From the NCBI RefSeq assembly GCF_900078705.1, contig NZ_FKIF01000007.1, forward strand, positions 310,001 through 374,000: DNA of 64,000 bases, read 5' to 3'. Positions 56,237 through 64,000 of this stretch are shown in pieces. A program made the position numbers and the translations under genes. The first letter of the stretch is position 1. Each line of letters starts with the position of its first letter. Below the pieces are notes generated by a model. The model was not told the DNA's origin and made no database searches. It saw only the letters and a list, made by a program, of their open reading frames with translations. This stretch comes from Bordetella ansorpii (GTDB lineage: Bacteria; Pseudomonadota; Gammaproteobacteria; Burkholderiales; Burkholderiaceae_B).

Positions 56237-57790
56237 CTAGGGCGCGCTGCGCACGCGGTTCTTGCCCGCGCGCTTGGCCTCGTACATGGCCTGGTCGGCC
56301 TGTGCGATGGCGGCGTCCAAGGTCGAACCGTGGTCCGGCCAACGCGCGACGCCGATCGACACGGTGACGCCGCCCAGTGCGGCCTCGACCGCGTGGCGCA
56401 GGCGCTCGGCGAACGCCAGTCCATCCTCGCGATCCACGCCGGGCACGAACACCGCCAGCTCTTCGCCGCCCATGCGCGCGGCGATATCGTCCTCGCGCAC
56501 CTGCGCCCGCACCACGCCGGCCAGGCCGCGCAGCACCTCGTCGCCGGCCGCGTGGCCCCGCGTGTCGTTGATCTTCTTGAAGTTGTCGACGTCCATCAGC
56601 ACCACGGACATCGATGCGTTCTGGTTGCATGCGTCGATCAGCGCCTCGTCCGCGCCGCGCCGGTTGAGCAGGCCGGTCAGGGGGTCCGACGCGCGTTCGC
56701 GCTTCAAGCGGCCGATCCGGCCCGCCACCGCGCTGGCGGCGCGCAGCATGGCGCCCCGCAGTTCCTCGACCTCGAAATACCAGCCATTGACGCCGCGTAT
56801 CCGGTCGGCGGCCTGATTGGAACCCAGCTCGCCCGCCGCATCCGCCAATGTGCGCAATGGCACCGACACGAACTGCGCCAGCCACCAGATGCCGGCCAGG
56901 CACAGGGCGATGATGGGCACCGAGAACAGGAACATGCGCCCGAACTGTTCCTGGACCACGTCCAGGGCCACCGCCGTCGGCCTTTGCGCGATCACCGTCC
57001 ATCCCGTGGAGCCCATGCGCGCGTATCCCGCCAGTTCGTCGATGCCGTCATCGTCGCGCACCCGCGCCGAGCCGGTCCTGGCCGCCCGCGCCAGCAGCAC
57101 GGCCGGATGCTTGCCGACCTGCTCGCCCACCTTGGCGTTATCGGGGTGATAGAGAATGCGGCCGCTCTTGTCGACGACGTACAGCAGCGAGCCATCCGTG
57201 AAATCATGCTCGGCCAGCACCGTGTGCAGCGCATTCCGTTCGTGCAGATAGATCGTGCCGAACAACGCTCCGGCATATCGGCCATCGGCGTCGAACACGG
57301 GGTGCGAGACCGTCACGATCCAGCGTCCGGTGACCGCCCGGTAGGGCTCGGAAGTCGTCGGCGCGCGCGCGCTGAGCACGCGCCGGGTCTCATCGCTTTG
57401 CAGCACGGTGCCGACCAGGCGCAGCGTGGCCGGGATGGTGGCCAGCACCAGGCCGCGCTGATCGATGACGATCAGCGAGTTGAAGGTGTTGGTCACGCGG
57501 GACAACCGGTCGACCACCAGCTTGGCCGACTGCCCGTTGAGATCGCTCTTGCCGCTCAGCTCATCCGCCCCGGCCCCCAGCAACTGGCGCGCGCCGCCCA
57601 GGAAAACGTCCGTGGCCTGCGCCACCTTGGTCGCGTAGACGCGGTTCAATTCCAGCGTATTGGCCAGCAAGGCGCTTTGCTGGACCCGGTACGCCGCGAC
57701 GAACGTGTTGGCCAGCGCCAGCGCGAAGATGATCAACGACGTCCAGAGGATGAGATGGCGAAGGTCGGGACGGATGAGGATTCGGGTCAT
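56237..57790 (-). CDS. Membrane diguanylate cyclase with dCACHE-like sensor and GGDEF domain
   Basis: 517 residues. Transmembrane segment near residue 15-40, periplasmic double-CACHE-like sensor (about 45-290, with VSHPVFDADGRYAGALFGTIYL), second transmembrane helix (about 300-325), HAMP-like linker and GGDEF domain. The active motif reads GGEEL, and the inhibitory I-site RxxD (REDD) is five residues upstream. Both suggest active, feedback-controlled c-di-GMP synthesis. Start MTRILIRPDL chosen over a longer frame. It is divergent from a second cyclase gene and ends 14 bp from the GntR gene. Confidence 0.92.
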   Translation of the reverse strand: MTRILIRPDLRHLILWTSLIIFALALANTFVAAYRVQQSALLANTLELNRVYATKVAQATDVFLGGARQLLGAGADELSGKSDLNGQSAKLVVDRLSRVTNTFNSLIVIDQRGLVLATIPATLRLVGTVLQSDETRRVLSARAPTTSEPYRAVTGRWIVTVSHPVFDADGRYAGALFGTIYLHERNALHTVLAEHDFTDGSLLYVVDKSGRILYHPDNAKVGEQVGKHPAVLLARAARTGSARVRDDDGIDELAGYARMGSTGWTVIAQRPTAVALDVVQEQFGRMFLFSVPIIALCLAGIWWLAQFVSVPLRTLADAAGELGSNQAADRIRGVNGWYFEVEELRGAMLRAASAVAGRIGRLKRERASDPLTGLLNRRGADEALIDACNQNASMSVVLMDVDNFKKINDTRGHAAGDEVLRGLAGVVRAQVREDDIAARMGGEELAVFVPGVDREDGLAFAERLRHAVEAALGGVTVSIGVARWPDHGSTLDAAIAQADQAMYEAKRAGKNRVRSAP

Positions 57791-58098
57791 TGTCTTGAAG
57801 GCACGCGCAACCAGCCCCGTGCGCCACGGACGGCTGGGCGGCGGGTGGCGAATTGTATGCCGCGGGGAATCGGCCACCTACCTGAAAACGCTGTCATGCC
57901 GACGGATGTATATCTTTCACGACACCGCGAAAGTCATGCTGTTGCGTGTTTTCAGTTGAAACGGGGGTTGTCGATCAAGTATCGGCTCCGGCACCTTGGA
58001 CTAGAATGATCCGGATAACGGCGAGCAGCCGCGTCTTCCGTTTCCTTCTCCGCGGCCTGCTCCATCACACGTCACCGTCGATAGTGGAGGTATGTGTC
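57791..58098. other. Divergent region between two diguanylate cyclases with nested inverted repeats
   Basis: 308 bp without a gene. Outer inverted repeat TGAAAAC (57883-57889) and GTTTTCA (57948-57954) encloses an inner near-perfect hairpin CTTTCACG-ACAC-CGCGAAAG (57914-57933). It could be an operator or RNA element. A Shine-Dalgarno GGAGG at 58086-58090 serves the next gene. No clear sigma-70 promoter was found. Confidence 0.55.
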
Positions 58099-59067
58099 AT
58101 GCAGGCTGCGCCCACACCGGCCGATGAAAGAGCGCGCATCGCGGCGCTGCGATCCCTGAATATCCTGGACACGCTGCCCGAAGAACGGTTCGACCGCTAC
58201 ACCCGCATGGCCCGCCGCCTGTTCGGCGTGCCGGTTTCGCTGGTCAGCCTGATCGACACCGACCGCCAGTGGTTCAAGTCGCGCATGGGCCTGGAGCTGC
58301 CGCAAACGCCGCGCGACGTCTCCTTCTGTGCCCACGCCATCCTGAGCGACGACATGTTCCTGGTGCCCGACGCCCGGCAGGACGAGCGCTTCCACGACAA
58401 CCCGCTGGTATCCGGCGATCCGCGCATCCGCTTCTACGCCGGCTGCCCGCTGTCCGCCCCGGATGGCAGCAAGCTGGGCACCCTTTGCCTGCTGGACTTC
58501 GAGCCGCGTGTCATGGATGAAGAGAATCAGGGCTTGCTGCGCGACCTGGCCAGTATGGTGGAGGAAGAGCTTTCCAGCCTGAAGCTGGCGGGCACCGACC
58601 CGCTGACCGGGCTGTCGAACCGCGCGGGCTTCGAGACCCTGGCCATGCACGCGCTGAGCTTCTGCCAGCGCATGGAGAAATCGGCCACGCTGCTGTTCTT
58701 CGACCTGAACGAGTTCAAGCCGATCAATGACCAGTTCGGGCACGCCGAAGGCGACCGGGCGCTGGTGACCTTCGCCGCGGTATTGCGCACGTCCTTGCGC
58801 AACATGGACGTGATCGCGCGGCTGGGCGGGGATGAATTCGTGGTGCTGCTGGTGGATGCCGGCGCAGAAGACGTGGAGCGGATCGCTTCACGGCTGCGCG
58901 AAGCGATGGATGAGAAGAACCGGTCGCTGAACCGCGGGTACGCCATCAAGTACAGCGTGGGCCGCACGACATACGACCCGCAAAGGCATGCCTCGGTGCA
59001 GGCGCTGCTGGCGGACGCGGATGCGGCGATGTACGAGCAGAAGCGGCTGGGGAAGGCGGGCCGATGA
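58099..59067 (+). CDS. Cytoplasmic GAF-GGDEF diguanylate cyclase
   Basis: 322 residues. An N-terminal GAF domain (about 15-155, FGVPVSLVSLIDTDRQWFKS and FYAGCPLSAPDGSKLGTLCL) senses an unknown ligand, followed by a GGDEF domain with LGGDEFVV and an RNMD I-site five residues before it. The start is preceded by GGAGG with 8-bp spacing. It has no membrane segment. It is divergent from the CACHE-GGDEF gene; the two plus the EAL protein 5 kb upstream form a small c-di-GMP cluster. Confidence 0.93.
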   Translation: MQAAPTPADERARIAALRSLNILDTLPEERFDRYTRMARRLFGVPVSLVSLIDTDRQWFKSRMGLELPQTPRDVSFCAHAILSDDMFLVPDARQDERFHDNPLVSGDPRIRFYAGCPLSAPDGSKLGTLCLLDFEPRVMDEENQGLLRDLASMVEEELSSLKLAGTDPLTGLSNRAGFETLAMHALSFCQRMEKSATLLFFDLNEFKPINDQFGHAEGDRALVTFAAVLRTSLRNMDVIARLGGDEFVVLLVDAGAEDVERIASRLREAMDEKNRSLNRGYAIKYSVGRTTYDPQRHASVQALLADADAAMYEQKRLGKAGR

Positions 59068-59084
59068 AAACCGGCCGCGCCGGT
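59066..59084 (-). terminator. Terminator for the small minus-strand gene
   Basis: On the minus strand ACCGGC (59079-59084) pairs with GCCGGT (59070-59075) around a 3-nt loop and is followed by TTTT. It partly overlaps the cyclase stop codon. Confidence 0.6.
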
Positions 59085-59126
59085 GCCCCCCGCCACTCAT
59101 CCGATATGCGGCGCGCGTGACGATCG

Positions 59127-59441
59127 CTAGACCGCCCCCGCGTCGTCCTCTCCGATCCCCCGCAACACCTCCTTCTTCGCTCCCGACTGGTTTCTGGGCG
59201 CCAGGTCTTCCTCCTTGACCAGCGGCTCCTGCCCCTCGTCCAGCAGTTGTTCGGCGCGGTTACGGATCTGCTGTTCGTGATCGGCAAAGGCTTTCAGGCG
59301 CGCGGCCTCGCCCTCTCCACAACCGTAAGCCCGTGCCAGCGCCTGTCCCGTCACGGCGGCCTCGACCCACTCGCTGGTTTCTCCCGCCAGGCTGAAGACG
59401 ATCAGATCCTGCCTGCTGTCGTAATGCACGTGCTTGTCCAT
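59127..59441 (-). CDS. Small DUF1488-like protein, unknown function
   Basis: 104 residues, starting MDKHVHYDSRQDLIVFSLAG; an AGGAG Shine-Dalgarno lies about 8 bp upstream of the start. The middle (VTGQALARAYGC and FADHEQQIRNRAEQLL) resembles short DUF1488-type proteins, but I would not insist. The C-terminus is Glu/Lys-rich. No catalytic residues are recognisable. It converges with the GAF-GGDEF gene. Confidence 0.6.
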   Translation of the reverse strand: MDKHVHYDSRQDLIVFSLAGETSEWVEAAVTGQALARAYGCGEGEAARLKAFADHEQQIRNRAEQLLDEGQEPLVKEEDLAPRNQSGAKKEVLRGIGEDDAGAV

Positions 59442-59760
59442 GCGGGTTCTCCTGTGTTCCGGTACTGAGCGGCCAGGCGCGGATATCCTGCCCACGCCGC
59501 GGCAAAAATCGACGCCCCCGCTTGCAGCGGCGTCGACGGCGCTGCGCAGCATGCGGCATTCCCGCTGAGGCCCGCACCTCGCGGCGCCGTCGAACAAACA
59601 GGAATCAATCTTGTTCATATTGATGACTGACCGTTAGTCAGTTAATATCCCGTCATCCACTGCCCTGCACACGCCCTGGCGCGCTTCGCTGCCGATGCTG
59701 GCCGGCCTTGCTCGCCGCAACACCCTTGGCCAGCGTGGCCGCCGCCAGGAAGGACCCACC
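59442..59760. other. Divergent region with a TetR-type operator candidate
   Basis: 319 bp without a gene. The inverted repeat ACTGAC-CGTTA-GTCAGT at 59626-59642 closely matches the operator pattern of TetR-family repressors. It is about 120 bp upstream of the two-gene unit that ends with a TetR gene, so autoregulation is likely. Confidence 0.65.
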
Positions 59761-60267
59761 ATGACCCTGCACGAACTCGAAAACCTGCCCCTGGCCATCA
59801 GCATCGCCCACCATGCGCGCACGGCGGCCGAGCGGGCCGGCGCCTGGATGCCCGCCACCCAATGGCCCGGCAGCGGTGAGCGGCTGGCCGTGCTGCACGT
59901 GCTGGCGGGCGGCGACCAGAGCATCGGCGAGCCGGAGGATGCCCTGCGCGACATCAAGGCCTGGCTGCAGGCCTATGCCGTCCAGGCTGGCAGGCAGATC
60001 CTCTGCGTGGCCATCGTCGCGCCCCCCGCCCAGGTGGACCGGATAAAAGGCGCCGATGCCGAACACATGCTCGGCGTGCCCGCCGAGGTGTTCGCGGACG
60101 TGGCCCGCGCGCTGGATTTCATGGGATGGTTCGTCGCCCCGGCGGAAGAGGCCGCCTGGGACGCCGCCGTCATCCAGGCCCGGGTCCAGCAGGCGTTACG
60201 CGATAATCCGGGGGTGTCCCAGCCCCTGCCGCCGCGCGCTGCCCGCCGGCCCTCTCTCATCCGATGA
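59761..60267 (+). CDS. Hypothetical protein cotranscribed with a TetR regulator
   Basis: 168 residues from the ATG after AAGGA (spacing about 8). It starts MTLHELENLPLAISIAHHAR and has no signal peptide or membrane segment. Central LCVAIVAPPAQVDRIKGADAEHMLG looks like a mixed alpha/beta fold; the C-terminus is Pro/Arg-rich. I recognise no family. Its stop overlaps the TetR start by 4 bp, so the two are translationally coupled and the protein may act with the regulator or be its target. Confidence 0.75.
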   Translation: MTLHELENLPLAISIAHHARTAAERAGAWMPATQWPGSGERLAVLHVLAGGDQSIGEPEDALRDIKAWLQAYAVQAGRQILCVAIVAPPAQVDRIKGADAEHMLGVPAEVFADVARALDFMGWFVAPAEEAAWDAAVIQARVQQALRDNPGVSQPLPPRAARRPSLIR

Positions 60268-60878
60268 CCTCTTCACCCGACGCCAAGCGCCCGCGCACCA
60301 AGCCCGCGGAGACCCGCCGGGGCGAACTCATGGACGCCGCACTGGCGCTTTTCCTGGACAGGGGATTCGACGGCACCAGCGTCGACGAGATCGTCAACCG
60401 GGCCGACGTCGCCAAGGGCACCTTCTACCTGTACTTCAAGACGAAGGACGACGTGCTGCAGGCGCTGCGCGAGCGCTTCGTCGAACAGTTCCTGACGCGC
60501 CTGGAGGATGCCGTGGCGGGCCGCGCGGCCGACGATTGGGCGGGGCGGCTGGACGCCTGGATCGAAGCCGGCATCGATCTCTACCTGAAGGAATTCGCGC
60601 TGCACGATCTGGTGTTCCACGAGTTTCGGCCGTCGCATCGGCATGCGCGCAACGACAATGTCGTCATCGCGCACCTGGCGCGGCTGATCGAAGCCGGCGC
60701 GCAGGCCGGCGCGTGGCGCTCGCGCAATCCCCGCCAGACCGCCGCCATGGTGTTCAGCGCCGTGCACGGCGCCGTCGACCAGGAGATCGTTTCGGCAACC
60801 AGGATGGGCAAGGAAGCGTTGACCGGCGAGGTGCTGGCCTTCTGCAGAAGCGCGGTCGGGCTGCCCCTACGCGTGTAG
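60264..60878 (+). CDS. TetR family regulator
   Basis: 204 residues. Helix-turn-helix (about 20-65): RRGELMDAALALFLDRGFDGTSVDEIVNRADVAKGTFYLYFKTKDDVL. The C-terminal ligand domain is all-helical with VVIAHLARLIEAGAQAG. It is preceded by its own cotranscribed partner gene and a TetR-type inverted repeat at 59626-59642. The ligand is unknown. Confidence 0.92.
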   Translation: MTSSPDAKRPRTKPAETRRGELMDAALALFLDRGFDGTSVDEIVNRADVAKGTFYLYFKTKDDVLQALRERFVEQFLTRLEDAVAGRAADDWAGRLDAWIEAGIDLYLKEFALHDLVFHEFRPSHRHARNDNVVIAHLARLIEAGAQAGAWRSRNPRQTAAMVFSAVHGAVDQEIVSATRMGKEALTGEVLAFCRSAVGLPLRV

Positions 60879-61058
60879 ACGCCCCGGGAATCGCGCAAGC
60901 GCCCCGCCCGTGGAGGGCTGCTGTTACCATCCCGGCACATCCCACCATTCGCCTGTACGCCGTACGGGCTGCTTTCCCGGGTTGCCCGGCCCGCCGCGGC
61001 GCGCGTCGCTCGCCGGCACGATGGCCGCGACCCGCCGATATCGAGAGATTCCCCAACG

Positions 61059-61847
61059 ATGCGTATCGCCACCTGGAACGTCAACTCCCTGAACGTCCGC
61101 CTGCCCCAGGTGCTGGACTGGCTGGCCGCCAACCCCGTCGAAGCCCTGTGCCTGCAGGAACTGAAGCTGACGGACGACAAGTTCCCCACGGCGGCCTTCA
61201 CCGAGATCGGCTATCACGCGGCCTTCACCGGCCAGAAGACCTACAACGGCGTGGCCATCCTGTCGCGCGACCCCGCGCGCGACGTGGTGCGCAACATTCC
61301 CGGCTATGAAGACCTGCAGCAGCGCGTGATCGCCGTGACGCTGCCCAGCCCCGCCGGCGACGTGCGCGTGATCTGCGCGTACTGTCCCAACGGCCAGTCG
61401 CTGGAATCGGAAAAGTACCTCTACAAGCTGGAGTGGTTCTCGGAACTGAAACGCTGGCTGCAGGAGGAAATGGCCGTGCATCCGCGCCTGGCCATCCTGG
61501 GCGACTACAACGTGGCGCCGGCCGACGAGGACGTGTACAACCCCGAGAAATGGGAAGGCCAGGTGCTGGTGTCCGAACCCGAGCGGTCAGCCTTCAAGGC
61601 CCTGCTGGAGCTGGGCCTGACCGACTCCTTCCGCCAGTTCGAGCAGCCCGAGAAATCGTTCAGCTGGTGGGACTACCGGCAGTTCGCGTTCCGCCGCAAT
61701 GCCGGGCTGCGCATCGACCACATCCTGCTGACCGACTCGCTGATGAAGGCCTGCACGGCCTGCGTCATCGACAAGGAGCCGCGCCGCAACGAGCAGCCGT
61801 CGGACCACACTCCGGTGGTGGCCACGCTCGATCTCTCGGGCGCCTGA
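61059..61847 (+). CDS. xthA: Exodeoxyribonuclease III
   Basis: 262-residue AP endonuclease/3'-5' exonuclease of base-excision repair. Conserved segments: MRIATWNVNSLNVRL, LCLQELKLTDDKFP (catalytic Glu), GDYNVAPADEDVYNP, SFSWWDYRQFAFRRNAGLRIDHIL and the final PSDHTPVVA, carrying the catalytic Asp/His pair. It is followed directly by the tRNA promoter region. Confidence 0.96.
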   Translation: MRIATWNVNSLNVRLPQVLDWLAANPVEALCLQELKLTDDKFPTAAFTEIGYHAAFTGQKTYNGVAILSRDPARDVVRNIPGYEDLQQRVIAVTLPSPAGDVRVICAYCPNGQSLESEKYLYKLEWFSELKRWLQEEMAVHPRLAILGDYNVAPADEDVYNPEKWEGQVLVSEPERSAFKALLELGLTDSFRQFEQPEKSFSWWDYRQFAFRRNAGLRIDHILLTDSLMKACTACVIDKEPRRNEQPSDHTPVVATLDLSGA

Positions 61848-61858
61848 GCCTGCGGGAT

Positions 61859-61887
61859 TTACATCGGCTCGGAAAATCAGGTATATT
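61859..61887 (+). promoter_or_regulatory. Promoter of the tRNA-Ala gene
   Basis: TTACAT (61859-61864), 17-bp spacer, TATATT (61882-61887), about 10 bp before the tRNA 5' end. The -35 lies just behind the xthA stop codon. Confidence 0.7.
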
Positions 61888-61897
61888 TTCCGTCTTT

Positions 61898-61973
<76 letters not shown>

Positions 61974-61985
61974 AGATTCCAGACG

Positions 61986-62024
61986 AAAAAGCCTTGGCAA
62001 CACGACGTGTTCCAAGGCTTTTTT
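61986..62024 (+). terminator. Terminator downstream of tRNA-Ala
   Basis: GCCTTGG (61991-61997) pairs with CCAAGGC (62012-62018); an inner AACACG/CGTGTT extends the stem. A-run to the left and a T-run to the right. Confidence 0.9.
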
Positions 62025-62126
62025 GTTTCTACATGATTGGCTTTCGCCTCTGGTGGCGTCAGCCCGACACGGCGGCTGGGCCGGGCAATGCCCCCTGCTG
62101 CATCACGCCTCGCGCGCGCCACGCCG

Positions 62127-62549
62127 TCAATGCGGCAACACCACTGCCAATGCCAGGCCGACCACGCTGATCAGGACGAAGGTGAACGTCATCAATTCAG
62201 CCAGGCGGCCTGCTGCGTCGATTCGCTCGATGTCGCCTTTCCGATAAGGCCAAAGCAGAAGAGACCACCCTGCCGGAACCTTGCCCCTGGTCTGCGGACT
62301 CCTGGCCCGGAACCGCACCAACCGGCGCACCGCCACGAGGCCCCACAGGACAAGCATGCAGTAGAAAGTGATGCCCAGGCCGCCAACCAATATCCACGAG
62401 ACGAAGGTCTCCGACTGGCCGTATGCCTGGACGTAGAGCCAGGTGAGCAGGAGCAACACGCCAAACGCCGCGAAGACCCACAGGAACGCCCGCAGCGTTC
62501 GCCCCTCGCGGGGCAACAGCATCGCCAACTTGGTAAACCCTGGCAGCAT
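62127..62549 (-). CDS. Small membrane protein, unknown function
   Basis: 140 residues from the ATG at 62549 ([17 protein letters not shown]), preceded by GGGAG. Three hydrophobic segments are visible ([38 protein letters not shown] and the C-terminal [17 protein letters not shown]), with a polar loop between the second and third ([31 protein letters not shown]). No family recognised. An upstream in-frame ATG cannot be excluded. Confidence 0.7.
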   Translation of the reverse strand: MLPGFTKLAMLLPREGRTLRAFLWVFAAFGVLLLLTWLYVQAYGQSETFVSWILVGGLGITFYCMLVLWGLVAVRRLVRFRARSPQTRGKVPAGWSLLLWPYRKGDIERIDAAGRLAELMTFTFVLISVVGLALAVVLPH

Positions 62550-62663
62550 CGTCGTGACTCCCTTGCTGTCTCTGTCGCTGGCCACGATTCTACCCGCCCG
62601 CAAGCGGCCCATGCTGTGAGGAGGTTCCCGAACGGGATCGAGGCGCGAGGGGTTCAAGCCCCC

Positions 62664-63419
62664 TCACGCGAAGTACCGCACCAGCACGAACACGCCCGAC
62701 ACCAGCACCACCCCGTTGACCAGCCGCACGAACTGTTCGCGCGACAGGCGCAGCGTGATGCGCCGTCCCGCCCACACGCCGATCAGCATGCTGGGCGCCA
62801 GCAGCGCGGCCAGGATCAGCAGATTGGCGTCGGCATAGACGCCCGCGATCAGGAACAGCACGACCCGTATCAACGTCGACAGGCCGATCAGCGAGCTCTG
62901 CGTCACCCGCATGCGCTGCTTGTCGTCCAGCCTGCCCTGCAGATAGATGGCGTACAGGAAGCCGCCGCTGCCGAACAGCGCGCCGAAGACGCCACCCGCC
63001 AATCCGAAAGGCACGGCCAGTCGCGGCGAGCAGCGGGATTCGGGCTGGTAGCCGCCGGCCAGCGAATACAGCGCATAAGCGATCACGAATACGCCCAGCA
63101 ACAGCAGCAGCACGTCGGGCCGCGTGTGGAGCAAGATGCCCGTGCCGATGCAACCGCCCGCCAGCATCAGCGGCGCCAGGCGCGTCAGTTCCGCCCTATC
63201 GGCCTGACGGCCATCGCGGATCAGGTGGGTGGCCGCCGCGCAGAAATCCAGGAGGGCCAGCAGCGGCACGATCTGCGCCACCGGCATGAACTGCGCCAGC
63301 AAGGGGCTGGCCACCAGCGCGGTGCCGAAGCCCGCGATGCCGAAGACCAGATAGGCGATGGCCACCCCCAGCCAGATGATCAGCAGGTCGGTAGTGGCGA
63401 GATGAGCAAGCAGCGGCAT
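62664..63419 (-). CDS. TauE/SafE family membrane transporter
   Basis: 251 residues with about seven hydrophobic segments. The family signature is the pair of GxxG-type turns (YLVFGIAGFGTALVASPLL and GVFGALFGSGGFLYAIYLQG). The family exports sulfoacetate, sulfite or other organic acids. The start MPLLAHLATTD has AGGAC six bases upstream and is preferred over a start nine codons earlier. It is divergent from a LysR gene, which probably regulates it. Confidence 0.88.
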   Translation of the reverse strand: MPLLAHLATTDLLIIWLGVAIAYLVFGIAGFGTALVASPLLAQFMPVAQIVPLLALLDFCAAATHLIRDGRQADRAELTRLAPLMLAGGCIGTGILLHTRPDVLLLLLGVFVIAYALYSLAGGYQPESRCSPRLAVPFGLAGGVFGALFGSGGFLYAIYLQGRLDDKQRMRVTQSSLIGLSTLIRVVLFLIAGVYADANLLILAALLAPSMLIGVWAGRRITLRLSREQFVRLVNGVVLVSGVFVLVRYFA

Positions 63420-63609
63420 GGATGTCCTGATGATGGAAACGCACACGGCCGGCGCCGGGGCGTGTTGCTGGCCGCCGCGACGTCATTCGATGACCCCTTC
63501 GCGAGGCCGCTGTCCGGCACGACGTGCCGCCGTGCCGATGAATATAGGCCTGGCCCCCGCTGCTGAAAAATATAGAATTCTCACCAACCTATCTCAAAAA
63601 GGCATAGCC
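63420..63609. other. Divergent region between TauE/SafE gene and LysR gene
   Basis: 190 bp. An AT-rich stretch with the palindrome AGAATTCT (63574-63581) lies about 30 bp before the LysR start and could be part of a LysR binding site. Nothing else stood out. Confidence 0.4.
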
Positions 63610-64000
63610 ATGGTGTCGATGCGGCAGTTGCGCTACTTCGTGGAGATCGTCGAGGCGGGCAACTACAGCCTGGCGGCCGAGCGGCTGTACATCGCGCAGT
63701 CGGCGCTCAGCCGCCAGATCAAGGAACTGGAAACCACCGTACAGGCGCAACTGCTGACGCGCGGCGCGCGCCGTGTGGAACTGACCCCGGCGGGCCGTAC
63801 GTTCTACGACGGCGCCAAGCGCCTGCTGTTCAACCTGAACGAAACGCTGGTGCGGACCCAGCACGCCGACCGCGGCGAACAGGCCCTGGTGCGGCTGCTG
63901 CACTCCAGCTCGGTGCCGCTGGATCCCGTGCTGATGGGCCGGATCCAGGCGTTCCTGGATGCGAATGAGGGCGTATCGCTGGAGATTTCGCAACTGACGT
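63610..64000 (+). CDS. LysR family regulator, N-terminal part
   Basis: About 130 residues visible; the gene leaves the window on the right. Start MVSMRQLRYFVEIVEAG; AAAGG lies 8-10 bp upstream of the first ATG, and an ATG three codons later is possible. Helix-turn-helix SLAAERLYIAQSALSRQIKELE. Divergent from the TauE/SafE gene. Confidence 0.92.
   Translation, partial: MVSMRQLRYFVEIVEAGNYSLAAERLYIAQSALSRQIKELETTVQAQLLTRGARRVELTPAGRTFYDGAKRLLFNLNETLVRTQHADRGEQALVRLLHSSSVPLDPVLMGRIQAFLDANEGVSLEISQLT

Noticed and set aside
62037-63566. 509-codon plus-strand frame over the small membrane protein and TauE/SafE genes
   Set aside because: Gln/His/Arg-rich without motifs; the minus-strand genes have membrane segments, ribosome sites and a family signature.

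Overview
The window is GC-rich (long antisense open frames are common), densely coded DNA with no transposase, integrase, phage or CRISPR signature. Gene families point to a betaproteobacterium of the Alcaligenaceae (Bordetella/Achromobacter type). The evidence is a TctC/Bug-type periplasmic binding protein, several LysR regulators next to small transport/catabolic operons, an adjacent nadE-glnB pair and a type II secretion (T2SS) cluster. This placement is inference from gene content; no ribosomal RNA is present.

Layout: 1-2465 holds an RND efflux pump (permease cut by the window edge) and its adaptor lipoprotein. 2833-7732 holds housekeeping genes: a 23S rRNA pseudouridine synthase, ubiC, a radical SAM protein with unusual cysteine spacing, yaeQ and a LysE exporter. 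7858-16093 is a peptide ABC transporter operon led by a gamma-glutamyltransferase without a signal peptide, with a divergent LysR gene. 16115-22040 is a polar amino-acid ABC transporter fused into one operon with an aminotransferase and an RraA/HMG-aldolase-type protein, again with a divergent LysR gene. I read it as a possible pathway for 4-substituted glutamates.

22107-26563 encodes a Tat-type phospholipase C and two lipoproteins directly beside a T2SS. The T2SS (26925-38316) is split into gspC-G-H-I-J-K-L-M-N (+), gspE/gspD (-) and gspF (+). Its secretin carries a C-terminal SPOR-like domain, the most distinctive protein architecture in the window. No prepilin peptidase gene is present.

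38499-42866 holds glnB, nadE, argH (apparently leaderless) and a nitroreductase. 43022-46130 is a CadR/CadA-type metal resistance pair with a textbook MerR promoter. 46237-48534 is a cystine-type ABC transporter followed by a 14-bp tandem repeat array. 48657-51596 has a SelW-like protein, a LysR regulator and an EAL phosphodiesterase. 51786-56222 is a sugar-acid type operon (IlvD/Edd dehydratase, RraA-like protein, Bug binding protein) with a divergent GntR regulator. 56237-59067 has two divergent diguanylate cyclases. The rest holds small unknown proteins, a TetR regulator, exonuclease III, tRNA-Ala(CGC), a TauE/SafE transporter and the start of a LysR regulator.

Recurring logic: many operons are read leftward from an intergenic region shared with a divergent regulator, and candidate operators (inverted repeats) can be seen in four or five of those regions.
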